Shown here: positions 50,842 to 59,640 of the stretch, piece by piece
Numbering within the stretch: position 1 is the stretch's first letter
Layout: each line of letters opens with the position of its first letter
NCBI RefSeq assembly: GCF_019042275.1
Contig: NZ_JAHQCW010000004.1
Coordinates: forward strand, 62,001-126,000
Reading direction: 5' to 3'
Length of the DNA: 64,000 nucleotides
From: Diplocloster agilis
Lineage (GTDB): Bacteria > Bacillota > Clostridia > Lachnospirales > Lachnospiraceae
Position numbers and translations under genes: made by a program
The notes under the pieces: model-generated
The model's input: the letters and a program-made list of their open reading frames with translations, nothing else
Told to the model about the DNA's origin: nothing
Database searches by the model: none

Positions 50842-52317
50842 TCACGCCGGCATGGTTTGGATAAATTTCTTATATTCCAGTTCCCAATCCTTTAGCGTAT
50901 CCGGATCGAATATCCTTACATCCTGAGTATTTCTTATGATTGCCCTGCCTTCCTCTATATCTTTGATCTCTTTGGACGCCATAAGCTGAAGCAATACATT
51001 TCCCATGGCTGTGGCCTCGGCCGGACCCGATATGACACGCGTTTTACATATATCGGCCGTCAGCTGGCATAACAGGCCGCTCTTAGAACCGCCTCCTACC
51101 ACATAGATACACGAATAATGATTACCGGTACATTCACTAATACGTTCGATCGCCAGCCGGTACTTCATAGCCAAACTTTCATAGATGCATCGGATAAATT
51201 CTCCAGGCGTCCCGGGCACGGACTGATTAGTCCGGGCACAATATTCCCTCACATTTTCCGGCATATCTCCCACTCCGGTGAAACATTCGTGATCTGTATC
51301 TATAAAACATCCGGCAGACACTGCTTTTGTACCCATTTCCTCCAATTGTTCATAACTGAAACAAGAACCTTCTTTTTCCCATTGTCTTCGGCATTCCTGC
51401 AGTACCCACAGTCCCGTAATATTGGTCGCAAATGTAACCTTTTCCTTATATCCGCGCTCGTTCGTCATGTTATATAGCTCCGCCTTCCGGGAGATAACCG
51501 GAGCATCCAGTTCTGTACCTATAAAAGACCAGGTCCCGCAACTAATAAAAATAAATTCCTTTTCCCCGGCAGGTACTGCGAGAACCGCGCTCTGAGAATC
51601 ATGGGAAGCTACCGCCATCACTGTAATTTCATCCACACCCAGTTCTTTTTGTACCATTGGACTCAACTTTCCGGCTATACTTCCGGACGGTATAATTGGC
51701 GGGAAAAGCCTGGCCGGGATCCCCAATTTGTCCAAGATCCTTTCCGACCACATACCCGTATGTGTGTTTACCAATTGCGTCGTCATAGCTGCGGAGTATT
51801 CCGCATGTATGTTATTCGTCAGCATATATTCCAAAAGATCAGGAATCATCAACAATGTTTCTGCATTTTCCAGGAAATCCGGCCGTTCCAGCACGAGAGA
51901 CAGCAGCTGATAGACCGTATTGTTCTCCAGAAACTGGATTCCCGTCGTCTTATACAAAGAGACGGAATTCCCCAGCAATCCATCGCCAGCCTCTTTCATC
52001 CCTCCTGTTCTGCTGTCACGGTAATGTATTGGGTTTTCCAGAAGTCTGCCCTGCTTATCCAGCAGCCCAAAGTCCAGTCCCCATGTATCAATTCCAAGAC
52101 TTACAATTGTACCTTCTGACTGAGCCATCCGAATGCCATTCTTAATCTCATGAAAGAGGCTGAGAATATCCCAGTAAAGAACGCCTCTTACTTCTACCGG
52201 CGTGTTCTGGAATCTGTGAATTTCTTTCAGCCTGATACTGCCTTGATCAAACAACCCCAGCACAGCACGCCCGGAGGAGGCCCCAATGTCAAAAGCCAGT
52301 ACACCTTTGTTCTTCAA
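50842..52317 (-). CDS. FGGY kinase, rhamnulokinase-like (RhaB family)
   Basis: This protein of about 491 residues has the FGGY kinase pattern, closest in style to RhaB: LAFDIGASSGRAVLG at the start, LGIDTWGLDFGLLD, VASHDSQSAVLAVP in the middle, FISCGTWSFIG and the C-terminal YVVGGGSKSGLLCQLTAD. It phosphorylates a ketose (rhamnulose or fuculose). I prefer TTG at 52317 because AGGTGGAAGGA precedes it; a longer frame reaches 52353 and touches the aldolase gene. With a fucose-type isomerase beside it, fuculose is a plausible substrate. Confidence 0.88.
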   Translation of the reverse strand: MKNKGVLAFDIGASSGRAVLGLFDQGSIRLKEIHRFQNTPVEVRGVLYWDILSLFHEIKNGIRMAQSEGTIVSLGIDTWGLDFGLLDKQGRLLENPIHYRDSRTGGMKEAGDGLLGNSVSLYKTTGIQFLENNTVYQLLSLVLERPDFLENAETLLMIPDLLEYMLTNNIHAEYSAAMTTQLVNTHTGMWSERILDKLGIPARLFPPIIPSGSIAGKLSPMVQKELGVDEITVMAVASHDSQSAVLAVPAGEKEFIFISCGTWSFIGTELDAPVISRKAELYNMTNERGYKEKVTFATNITGLWVLQECRRQWEKEGSCFSYEQLEEMGTKAVSAGCFIDTDHECFTGVGDMPENVREYCARTNQSVPGTPGEFIRCIYESLAMKYRLAIERISECTGNHYSCIYVVGGGSKSGLLCQLTADICKTRVISGPAEATAMGNVLLQLMASKEIKDIEEGRAIIRNTQDVRIFDPDTLKDWELEYKKFIQTMPA

Positions 52318-52345
52318 TCCTTCCACCTCATCTATCCATTCTTTT

Positions 52346-53212
52346 TTATACACTTTGCAACAGAGCGATCATATGCTTTGCCTGAACCTTCATCACATCT
52401 GCGGCGCACTGCGCAATCTCATGATAATACAGGGGGCCTTCTGCGTTTCTTATTTTATTTTCTATCGGCAGCGACGCTGAAGTTGCCACTCCTGTAAAGT
52501 AGTTAAATTTTCTTACTCCTCCCTTTACAGCCCTTTTTATCTGTTCTTCCTCTACACCGGTAGTCCCGTGCATAACCAGTGGGATCCCAGAAGCTTCTTT
52601 GATTTTCCTGAGTCTTTCAAAGTCCAGCACCGGTTTTTCTATGTAGAAACCGTGTACGGTTCCGAAGGATGCCGTGAGCATGTCTATCTTCGTCTCACGG
52701 CAGAATCTTCCCGCTATGTCCGGATCCGTAAAGTAGTCTTCTATGCGGTCGATTTTTTTACCGTACTCTGTGCAGCCTCCCATCCCTACTATATTGCTGG
52801 GCATTGTTCCCACCTCTGCCTCCACACTGATTCCGATCTCATGTGCGGATTCTGTAAACGCCTTAACCCTTTGAATATTTTCTTCCAGCGGAAGATGTGC
52901 ACAATCATACATGATGGAATTGAATCCATAGCGGATTGCTTTTAAAATATAAGAATACTGGGTTCCGTGGTCCAGATGCAAAACCACCGGAATCTTAGCC
53001 TTCTCTGCAAAAGCAGCCAGCAGCGGACCAAACACGTCAATTGGCGCATACTTTTCATGCACCTGCGCATGGCTTAGTATAACAGGCGCTCCTAATTCCT
53101 CCGCTGCACTTAATACCGCCTGAATCCCTTCCAGCGTTGTTGCGTTTATACCCGCAACCGCATAATTGTTGCGCTGCGCATCTTCCATTAATTCTCTTGG
53201 ATTAACAATCAA
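52346..53212 (-). CDS. Class II ketose-bisphosphate aldolase (FbaA/GatY type)
   Basis: This 288-residue class II aldolase has the zinc/catalytic HLDHGTQ motif, VEAEVGTMPS, ASFGTVHGFYIEKP and LVMHGTTGV. It probably cleaves the phosphorylated ketose made by the RhaB-like kinase. The start is TTG at 53212, eight bases after AGGAGG, and the protein then begins IVNPRELMEDA as in relatives. The longer frame to 53260 crosses the promoter. The canonical fuculose and rhamnulose aldolases are from an unrelated family, so this would be a substitution. Confidence 0.88.
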   Translation of the reverse strand: MIVNPRELMEDAQRNNYAVAGINATTLEGIQAVLSAAEELGAPVILSHAQVHEKYAPIDVFGPLLAAFAEKAKIPVVLHLDHGTQYSYILKAIRYGFNSIMYDCAHLPLEENIQRVKAFTESAHEIGISVEAEVGTMPSNIVGMGGCTEYGKKIDRIEDYFTDPDIAGRFCRETKIDMLTASFGTVHGFYIEKPVLDFERLRKIKEASGIPLVMHGTTGVEEEQIKRAVKGGVRKFNYFTGVATSASLPIENKIRNAEGPLYYHEIAQCAADVMKVQAKHMIALLQSV

Positions 53213-53244
53213 TCTGCCTTCCTCCTGTCCATTTGATAGTACGG

Positions 53245-53250
53245 AGTATA
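53245..53250 (-). promoter_or_regulatory. Extended -10 promoter of the aldolase-kinase-isomerase operon
   Basis: On the minus strand TGCTATACT (box TATACT at 53250-53245) gives an extended -10, with no good -35 at 17 bases. This suggests dependence on an activator, such as the AraC-type regulator encoded just upstream. Confidence 0.5.
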
Positions 53251-53396
53251 GCAAGCTCAAAAAACTATGAAAAGTCTATATTTAGTGGATAAAGTGTAAG
53301 AACCATGATTATCATCCAAAATCCGGCTAATTTCCACCTGCGTTCTATATATTCCACTCACTTACCGCTCAAACACATTGGTTCATAAGTTCAGTA

Positions 53397-55682
53397 TCAA
53401 TTCTTATGAAGGTTCCGGTACTGGGATGGGGTCACCCCGTAGATACGTTTATATGCTTTGTAAAAAGTATTCAGATTATAGTATCCCACCTGGTCCGCTA
53501 TATCTTTGATCAGCATGTCCGTATTTACCAAAAGATGCCCCGCCTCTTTCATCCTCATCTTTTCTATATAAAATGAAATATTCTCTCCGGTTCCCTGCTT
53601 AAATACGATGGAAAGATAATTCTCCGTAAATTTCATCTCATCTGCAAGAAACTGGAGACTGAATTCCGGATTATGGTAATTTTCTTCAATGCGCTGCAAT
53701 ATACTTTGACATAACTGTTCCTGTTTTTCATTTTTTCGGTTATTAAAGCGGATGCTATAGTAGTTTATAATCCGGAAAAACATCATTTCGTCCACTTGAT
53801 CAAACTGGGTATTATTGATCAGCTCTATCATCCGTTCCACGTATTCATCCGTGGAGTTCTCCTGTAAGGAAACCTGTCTGCTGAAACGCAGAAATGTAGT
53901 ACATAAGCTCCGGATAAAATATTTCTTTTCCCTCTTTTCCAGGTGCCGCTGCACATAATTTTCTTCAAATAGCTGATGAATCAGTTCTCTGCTCTCTTCA
54001 ATCTTTCCCGCAGAAATAAAATTCATAATCCGCTGTTCCTCAACAATTGGATAATAATAACTCTGATATTTTTCCTGAACATCTTTATACCATACGATCG
54101 ATCTCTCACACTGGATTTCCCCTATACTTTCATTCTCCATAATATGGAGGGCATTTTGGTAAGAAATATAAATCCTGTCACAAATATCCATAGATTTTCC
54201 TACCGTACACAGAGTTTGCAGATGATCCTCCTCCAATATAATCTTCTGGATCTGCCGGATTTTCTCTTCTACGATATCCCTGCACTCCTCTGTGTTCATG
54301 CAAAAGATAACTGCAAACTTGTCAAAGTCCGTCTTATACGCATACATATTCTCATCTAATACAGCGCAAACCTTGTTCATACTATAGAAGGGAACTCCGC
54401 TTTTACATTCCCCTTCCTTCTCTATAATGTCGAACTCCATCAGCCTCAAAAGAGCAACTATATAGCATTCCGATGCAAATATAAACGGAACATGATCCTT
54501 GGCGGAGCATATCTCGACTTCTGATATATAGATTCCGTTCAGCAGTTTCACGAAAAAGTTCCGTATCAATGCATCCTGATATTCCTGCCTCTCCTGAACC
54601 AGCTTCGTATTCTCATCAAGCATGTTGTCAAATACGTCTTCCAGGAATTGATATTGGTCGCCATCCCGGGTAACCCCTTTGGATTTTCGGTTGCTGATAC
54701 GCTCAACCAGCAGGTTAATCGGTCTGGTCAACCGATAGGTAAACAAAAATGCAGTCAGTATGAAAACCGTCAGCAAAATACCATACGTAAGAAAAAGAAG
54801 CTGTTTGACATGCAAAGAATTCTTCAGCAAAACTGAGTCCATCACGGTCCAATAATAAGTAATTCCCAGATAATCCGACTGGGTACTAAATGTATGACTT
54901 CCATTCTGGCGGTCATCTTTTGCAATCCATTCTGTCATCTGCTCTTTTGTTACTTTTTTTCCGCCCAATTCCTCAGAAACTGCATAGCCCAAAATCTCAC
55001 CATGCTGATCCAGTACATAGGCATAACTGCCTGGATAATAACGGTCTGTTTCCAATAACTCAAAGATTTTTTCCTTTTCAATCTTCGAGATCAGAAACGC
55101 ATTATTCTTCATCATACTTTCAGGAATCTTCTGAATTAGCGTAAAGGCCCCGGTAGCGTTTCCGTTTTCCGAATCCGCTATCAGCACAGGGTCCTTTAAT
55201 TCCCGGATATTTTCTTTCCATTTCTGATACTTTGTCGATGCTGAAATATCCTTTGCATTATAGTAAATTTCCGGATTGACGCCGACACTTTTGGTTCCTA
55301 TAAATAATTCCAGATTCTTAAAATATATGGATAATTCCCGAAATGCAGTCAGATTGTGAGTGAGCGTCCCGAATTGCCTGCGGCATTTTTCCATTTCAAT
55401 AAGATCATTTGGCGTATACGGTTTTTCCAAAATCTCCAATCGGCTGATTTCCGTACTATTGTAAAGCCAGTAAAGAATATTCGAGGTCTGAAGGATCTGC
55501 TCGTCAAGAAATTGCTTCTGTTTTGTGATGGTATCATCAGCCTCCTGGAATGCTTTTTTCTCCTCCTCCATAATATTTTTGCTAAAAAACATGCCGAAAA
55601 TACCGAAGAAGACAGTAATCAGAATCAGATAAGTCATCAAAAACTTTAAAAAAATTTTACGATCAATAAATTGCCTTTTCAT
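53397..55682 (-). CDS. Membrane-bound AraC-family regulator
   Basis: This 761-residue protein has an N-terminal membrane helix (about 12-32), an extracellular sensing region and a second helix near residues 290-312 (LLFLTYGILLTVFILTAFLF). A cytoplasmic linker follows, then a C-terminal AraC HTH (FSLQFLADEMKFTENYLSIVFKQ and IKDIADQVGYYNLNTFYKAYKRIYG). It belongs to the one-component membrane AraC type common in Lachnospiraceae sugar loci. It lies between the solute-binding protein and the fucose-type operon, and probably controls both. The ATG follows GGAGGCGGGGT. Confidence 0.92.
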   Translation of the reverse strand: MKRQFIDRKIFLKFLMTYLILITVFFGIFGMFFSKNIMEEEKKAFQEADDTITKQKQFLDEQILQTSNILYWLYNSTEISRLEILEKPYTPNDLIEMEKCRRQFGTLTHNLTAFRELSIYFKNLELFIGTKSVGVNPEIYYNAKDISASTKYQKWKENIRELKDPVLIADSENGNATGAFTLIQKIPESMMKNNAFLISKIEKEKIFELLETDRYYPGSYAYVLDQHGEILGYAVSEELGGKKVTKEQMTEWIAKDDRQNGSHTFSTQSDYLGITYYWTVMDSVLLKNSLHVKQLLFLTYGILLTVFILTAFLFTYRLTRPINLLVERISNRKSKGVTRDGDQYQFLEDVFDNMLDENTKLVQERQEYQDALIRNFFVKLLNGIYISEVEICSAKDHVPFIFASECYIVALLRLMEFDIIEKEGECKSGVPFYSMNKVCAVLDENMYAYKTDFDKFAVIFCMNTEECRDIVEEKIRQIQKIILEEDHLQTLCTVGKSMDICDRIYISYQNALHIMENESIGEIQCERSIVWYKDVQEKYQSYYYPIVEEQRIMNFISAGKIEESRELIHQLFEENYVQRHLEKREKKYFIRSLCTTFLRFSRQVSLQENSTDEYVERMIELINNTQFDQVDEMMFFRIINYYSIRFNNRKNEKQEQLCQSILQRIEENYHNPEFSLQFLADEMKFTENYLSIVFKQGTGENISFYIEKMRMKEAGHLLVNTDMLIKDIADQVGYYNLNTFYKAYKRIYGVTPSQYRNLHKN

Positions 55683-55758
55683 ACCCCGCCTCCAAGCCGC
55701 TTCACTATAGACTAATTTCCATATATAAAATCAAACTTTCATTCTCTAAGACGACAAG

Positions 55759-55817
55759 CCGCACGCTGGTAATCACAGGCGCGCTTGAAAGTGCTCCTGT
55801 TAATTACCCTCGTGCGG
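55759..55817. repeat. 59-base hairpin between solute-binding protein and AraC gene
   Basis: CCGCACG, GGTAAT and ACAGG pair in order with CCTGT, ATTACC and CGTGCGG across small internal loops, with a further GCGCTT/AAGTGC inner stem. There is no T-run after it on the minus strand. It could protect the solute-binding protein mRNA and reduce read-through into the regulator gene. Confidence 0.65.
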
Positions 55818-55830
55818 TTATATCAGATTG

Positions 55831-57510
55831 TTATTTGGCGCTGTCCACCCGTGCCTGCATAATATCTATTACCTGCTGCAAACCGATTTTTTCCAGTTCC
55901 GACAGATAGTTTTCCCATGTTGCATCATCTTCTATATCCAATACCCCGGTAATAAACTTTACCCTGCTTTCGTTCATATAGGAATTCAGTACACTGTTTA
56001 CTGTACTCATCGCTTTCGCATCATCTTCCGTGTAAAGATAAGGGGGCATTGTATTATTAATCTCAGGCACATAAGGCATATACAGCTCTATGCTTTTTTC
56101 ATATAGATAGCGCTCTGACTCTCTGGGATCCTCGGAGCGTTCCACCCGGGGAACCAGGTCGCTGATATCATACAGTATATTCTGATAGTGGCAATTTTGC
56201 TGCTCACCATATTTGAGGATCGGACGGATTATCGCCTCTTCTCCATTCAGCCCGAGAGTCCCCTCCGGCGGAGCGACCCAATCGACATTCTCCTCCCCGT
56301 ATCTTGCTCTGAGTGAAATATCTTCACTGTAAAAATAATCCAGCCATTTAAAAGCAGCTTCGGGGTTCTTACAAGAGGAACTTACTACGGCCAGATTCTT
56401 TCCTTTAAAATCATTATAAGGGCCGTAAGCTGCCAGTTGAACTCCTTCCGGTCCGGTCAAAGGCGCGATGCAGTCATATTCTTTCGACCTTTCTCCCTCC
56501 ATAATCGTAACGGTAGCTATCGCTCCCACCGGAAAAGCCCCCACAACCGCAGTGTCTGATTCGATCAATTGCTTTAACTGAGAGTTGTCTTGGGTGTAAC
56601 TCGTAGCATCGATCAGTCCTTCATCAACCAGGCCATTGATATATTTTAAAGCTTCACGGAATTCAGGCTGGGCAAAAGATGCAATCACTTTGCCTTCGTC
56701 ATCAATATTATATGGAGATACCGGATTATACTGGATAAATGAATTGATCAAAAACGTTTCCGGATCTGTGTTCCATCCATCTCCTCCGTTGTAATCATTA
56801 ATACATCCAACCAGAGGAATTTCGTCGGCCTGCTGATTACCATTGGGATCCTTTTCCTTGAAATCAATAAGCATATCCCTGAATTCGTCTGTGGTAGTCG
56901 GCACCTCCCGGCCTACAGCTTCCAGCCATTGGGTATTGACCCACATTTTATTGGAAACTTTACTGTGCAGGAAATCAGATAAAGTTGGAAAACCATATAT
57001 ATTCCCGTCCGGTGCGGTCAAAAGATCCTCTGCATAGCTCAGCCTGGAAAGAGAATTTTTAAAATTTCCAAGCTGTGTATCCAGATAAGGATTCATAGGC
57101 AGAAATACGTTCTGACTGCTGTACTGAGTAATCATATCATTCGTGATACACCCAAAAAAAATGTCCGGAAGATCTTTTCCGCTTGCCAGCAGCAGACTGA
57201 TTTTCTGTCCAATATCATTGGACGGTATGACTTCCCAGTTAATCTTTATGTTTGTCTTTTCTTCCATATATTTGGTAAGTTTATTATCTACATAATCAGT
57301 CACTGCAGGATTCTGAGCAACCATTACCGTCAATTCAATCGGTTCATCTACAATAGGCAAAACTCCCTGTTCCGACACAGAAACCGCCTCTGTCTGCGCC
57401 GTTCCCTCTTTCTGTTCACTGACTTCCTCGTTTTTTGTGCCACACCCCGTTATAAGCGATAGCGTCACAACACCTGCCACCAGCAGGGATATTGATTTTT
57501 TTAACAACAT
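55831..57510 (-). CDS. Oligosaccharide-binding lipoprotein (LplA type)
   Basis: This 559-residue protein has a lipoprotein signal (LLKKSISLLVAGVVTLSLITGC; Cys23), an acidic linker and a large LplA-type binding domain (TNIKINWEVIPSNDIGQKISLLLASGKDLPDIFFG). It captures an oligosaccharide for the LplB/LplC-type permeases encoded divergently. ATG at 57510 follows AAAGGAG with nine bases between and begins the signal peptide; an upstream in-frame ATG does not. Confidence 0.92.
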   Translation of the reverse strand: MLLKKSISLLVAGVVTLSLITGCGTKNEEVSEQKEGTAQTEAVSVSEQGVLPIVDEPIELTVMVAQNPAVTDYVDNKLTKYMEEKTNIKINWEVIPSNDIGQKISLLLASGKDLPDIFFGCITNDMITQYSSQNVFLPMNPYLDTQLGNFKNSLSRLSYAEDLLTAPDGNIYGFPTLSDFLHSKVSNKMWVNTQWLEAVGREVPTTTDEFRDMLIDFKEKDPNGNQQADEIPLVGCINDYNGGDGWNTDPETFLINSFIQYNPVSPYNIDDEGKVIASFAQPEFREALKYINGLVDEGLIDATSYTQDNSQLKQLIESDTAVVGAFPVGAIATVTIMEGERSKEYDCIAPLTGPEGVQLAAYGPYNDFKGKNLAVVSSSCKNPEAAFKWLDYFYSEDISLRARYGEENVDWVAPPEGTLGLNGEEAIIRPILKYGEQQNCHYQNILYDISDLVPRVERSEDPRESERYLYEKSIELYMPYVPEINNTMPPYLYTEDDAKAMSTVNSVLNSYMNESRVKFITGVLDIEDDATWENYLSELEKIGLQQVIDIMQARVDSAK

Positions 57511-57577
57511 TTGACCCTCTCCTTTTGTCATTCATGTTCCGTAAGTAGTTACATTGTTCCCGCGGTTGAACATCTTA

Positions 57578-57607
57578 AGTATAAATTTTCAGATCACGGA
57601 CTGTCAA
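57578..57607 (-). promoter_or_regulatory. Promoter of the solute-binding protein gene
   Basis: On the minus strand TTGACA (plus TGTCAA 57602-57607), 18 bases and TATACT (plus AGTATA 57578-57583) form a good promoter about 70 bases before the ATG. The divergent permease promoter could not be placed with confidence. Confidence 0.65.
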
Positions 57608-57749
57608 AGTGATATCCCCTAAATCAGACAGAAGTTATGAAAATTCAACCTGTTGAAGATCAAATTCCATCATTGGCATTAAATATAAACTATCCTCCGG
57701 TATGTATGAATGCTACCATAAAATCATCAAAAGAAGGAGAGCGATCAGC

Positions 57750-58700
57750 ATGATTAATAAGACTAAGACATTACCTTTAAAAAGAGTCAAAGAACCATTT
57801 AAGAAAAATTTCAAAAGAAATTACCAACTCTATATTCTGCTTTTGCTGCCCGTTGCCTGGCTGCTTCTATTTAAATACGGGCCGATGTATGGATTACTAA
57901 TCGCCTTTAAGGATTATGAGATCAGCAAAGGTATACTGGGAAGCGACTGGGTTGGCTTCGCCAACTTTGACAAATTTTTTCATAACTACATGTTTGGCAA
58001 AGTAATCCGAAACACACTCACCGTCAGTTTTTACCAGCTTATCGCCAGCTTTCCATTTCCCATTATTCTGGCTCTGGCTCTTAACTCTACCCGGAAAAAA
58101 AAGTTTGGTAAAACCGTCCAGACACTTACTTATATGCCTTACTTTATCTCAGTGGTGGTATTGTGCAGTATCGTAATCCAATTTCTGTCACCGAGAATGG
58201 GTATTATTAATGAAATGATCCGTTTTTTTGGGGGAACCCCGAAAGATTTTATGGCTGATCCCAATATGTTTCCTCATATCTATGTATGGTCCGGTATATG
58301 GCAGTCCTGTGGTTGGGGAACCATAGTTTATCTGGCCGCCCTTTCCGGCGTCGATGAATCTCTGCACGAGGCTGCCATGATCGATGGGGCTACGAGATTC
58401 CAGAGAGTCCGGTATATAGACTTTCGCTGCATACTGCCAACCGCGTCGATCATGTTAATATTAAATGCGGGTCAGATCATGAACATAGGTTTTGAAAAAG
58501 CTTTTCTTCTTCAAAACCAATTAAACAAAGACACCTCGGAAATTATATCTACCTTCACTTATAATGTAGGATTTGCCACGGCTGTTACAGATTTCTCAAT
58601 GGCTACGGCGATTGGATTATTTAATTCCGTAATTAACCTGATTTTGATACTAACAGTAAACAAAATTTCCAAAAAGCTCAGCGACACAAGTCTATTTTAA
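57750..58700 (+). CDS. ABC transporter permease (LplB type)
   Basis: This 316-residue membrane protein has six hydrophobic segments, the early FKYGPMYGLLIAFKDYEISKGI motif of LplB/YteP proteins and the EAA loop LHEAAMIDGATRFQRVRYIDFRCILP. It forms the channel with the LplC-type permease 19 bases downstream. ATG at 57750 follows GAAGGAGAGCGATCAGC; an earlier in-frame ATG lacks a ribosome binding site. No ATPase gene is nearby, so a shared one is likely. Confidence 0.93.
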   Translation: MINKTKTLPLKRVKEPFKKNFKRNYQLYILLLLPVAWLLLFKYGPMYGLLIAFKDYEISKGILGSDWVGFANFDKFFHNYMFGKVIRNTLTVSFYQLIASFPFPIILALALNSTRKKKFGKTVQTLTYMPYFISVVVLCSIVIQFLSPRMGIINEMIRFFGGTPKDFMADPNMFPHIYVWSGIWQSCGWGTIVYLAALSGVDESLHEAAMIDGATRFQRVRYIDFRCILPTASIMLILNAGQIMNIGFEKAFLLQNQLNKDTSEIISTFTYNVGFATAVTDFSMATAIGLFNSVINLILILTVNKISKKLSDTSLF

Positions 58701-58719
58701 CAAAGGGGGATTTCATATA

Positions 58720-59607
58720 ATGAAGGCGAAAAAAATTAACGTCTCCAGCAGAGATAAGATATTTTATTTCATTAACGATTTATTTTTGTTGATTGCACTC
58801 ATCGTGGTGCTCTATCCTATTATTTATATCATAAGCTCTTCGTTTAGTTCGCCTAACGCAGTTTCCACCGGAAAAGTAGTTTTATTCCCCGTGGATTTCT
58901 CACTGGAAGGGTATAAGGCTGTCTTTCAACATGACGGGATACTAACCGGATATGCAAATACAATTTTTTATACATTAGCAGGTACCAGCGTGAATCTGAT
59001 TATGACAGTTCTGGCTGCCTATCCGCTTTCCAGAAAAGATTTGAAAGGCAGAAAAGTGATCACATTTTTATTTACCTTTACCATGATTTTCAGCGGCGGA
59101 TTGATTCCCTCCTATCTGCTCAACAGCAATTTATCTTTAATTAATACCAGATGGGTAATGTTTCTGCCGACTGCCATCAATATTTTTAATTTTACAATAG
59201 CGAAAAACTTCTTTGAAAACAATGTGCCGGAAGAATTATACGAAGCCAGCCAGTTAGACGGATGTAATTATTTTCGCTTTATAACCGGCGTTGTGCTTCC
59301 GCTGTCCAAATCGATTCTGGCCGTATTAGCGCTCTATTATGCGGTTGTACATTGGAATTCTTATTTCGAAGCTTTTCTATACCTGACCGACGAATCCAAA
59401 TTTCCGCTTCAGATTTTCCTAAGAGAAATTTTAATCCTAAATTCTACCGAAAATATGGATCCTTCCGCGCTGGCGGCAAGGCAAGGGTTAGCCGACTTGC
59501 TGAAATATTCCCTTATCGTTGTATCCAGCGTACCGCTTATGGTGGTATATCCCTTTGTTGCAAAACATTTTAATAAAGGAGCTTTAACTGGTGCTGTTAA
59601 GGGCTAA
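58720..59607 (+). CDS. ABC transporter permease (LplC type)
   Basis: This 295-residue membrane protein has six hydrophobic segments, the EAA loop LYEASQLDGCNYFRFITGVVLPLSK and the C-terminal KHFNKGALTGAVKG of LplC/YtcP permeases. It partners the LplB-type permease and the LplA-type binding protein. The ATG follows AAAGGGGGATTTCATATA. The amidohydrolase gene follows after 33 bases, so all three are probably co-transcribed. Confidence 0.93.
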   Translation: MKAKKINVSSRDKIFYFINDLFLLIALIVVLYPIIYIISSSFSSPNAVSTGKVVLFPVDFSLEGYKAVFQHDGILTGYANTIFYTLAGTSVNLIMTVLAAYPLSRKDLKGRKVITFLFTFTMIFSGGLIPSYLLNSNLSLINTRWVMFLPTAINIFNFTIAKNFFENNVPEELYEASQLDGCNYFRFITGVVLPLSKSILAVLALYYAVVHWNSYFEAFLYLTDESKFPLQIFLREILILNSTENMDPSALAARQGLADLLKYSLIVVSSVPLMVVYPFVAKHFNKGALTGAVKG

Positions 59608-59640
59608 AATACTTAGTTTCATTAGAGAGAAGGTAAAAAT

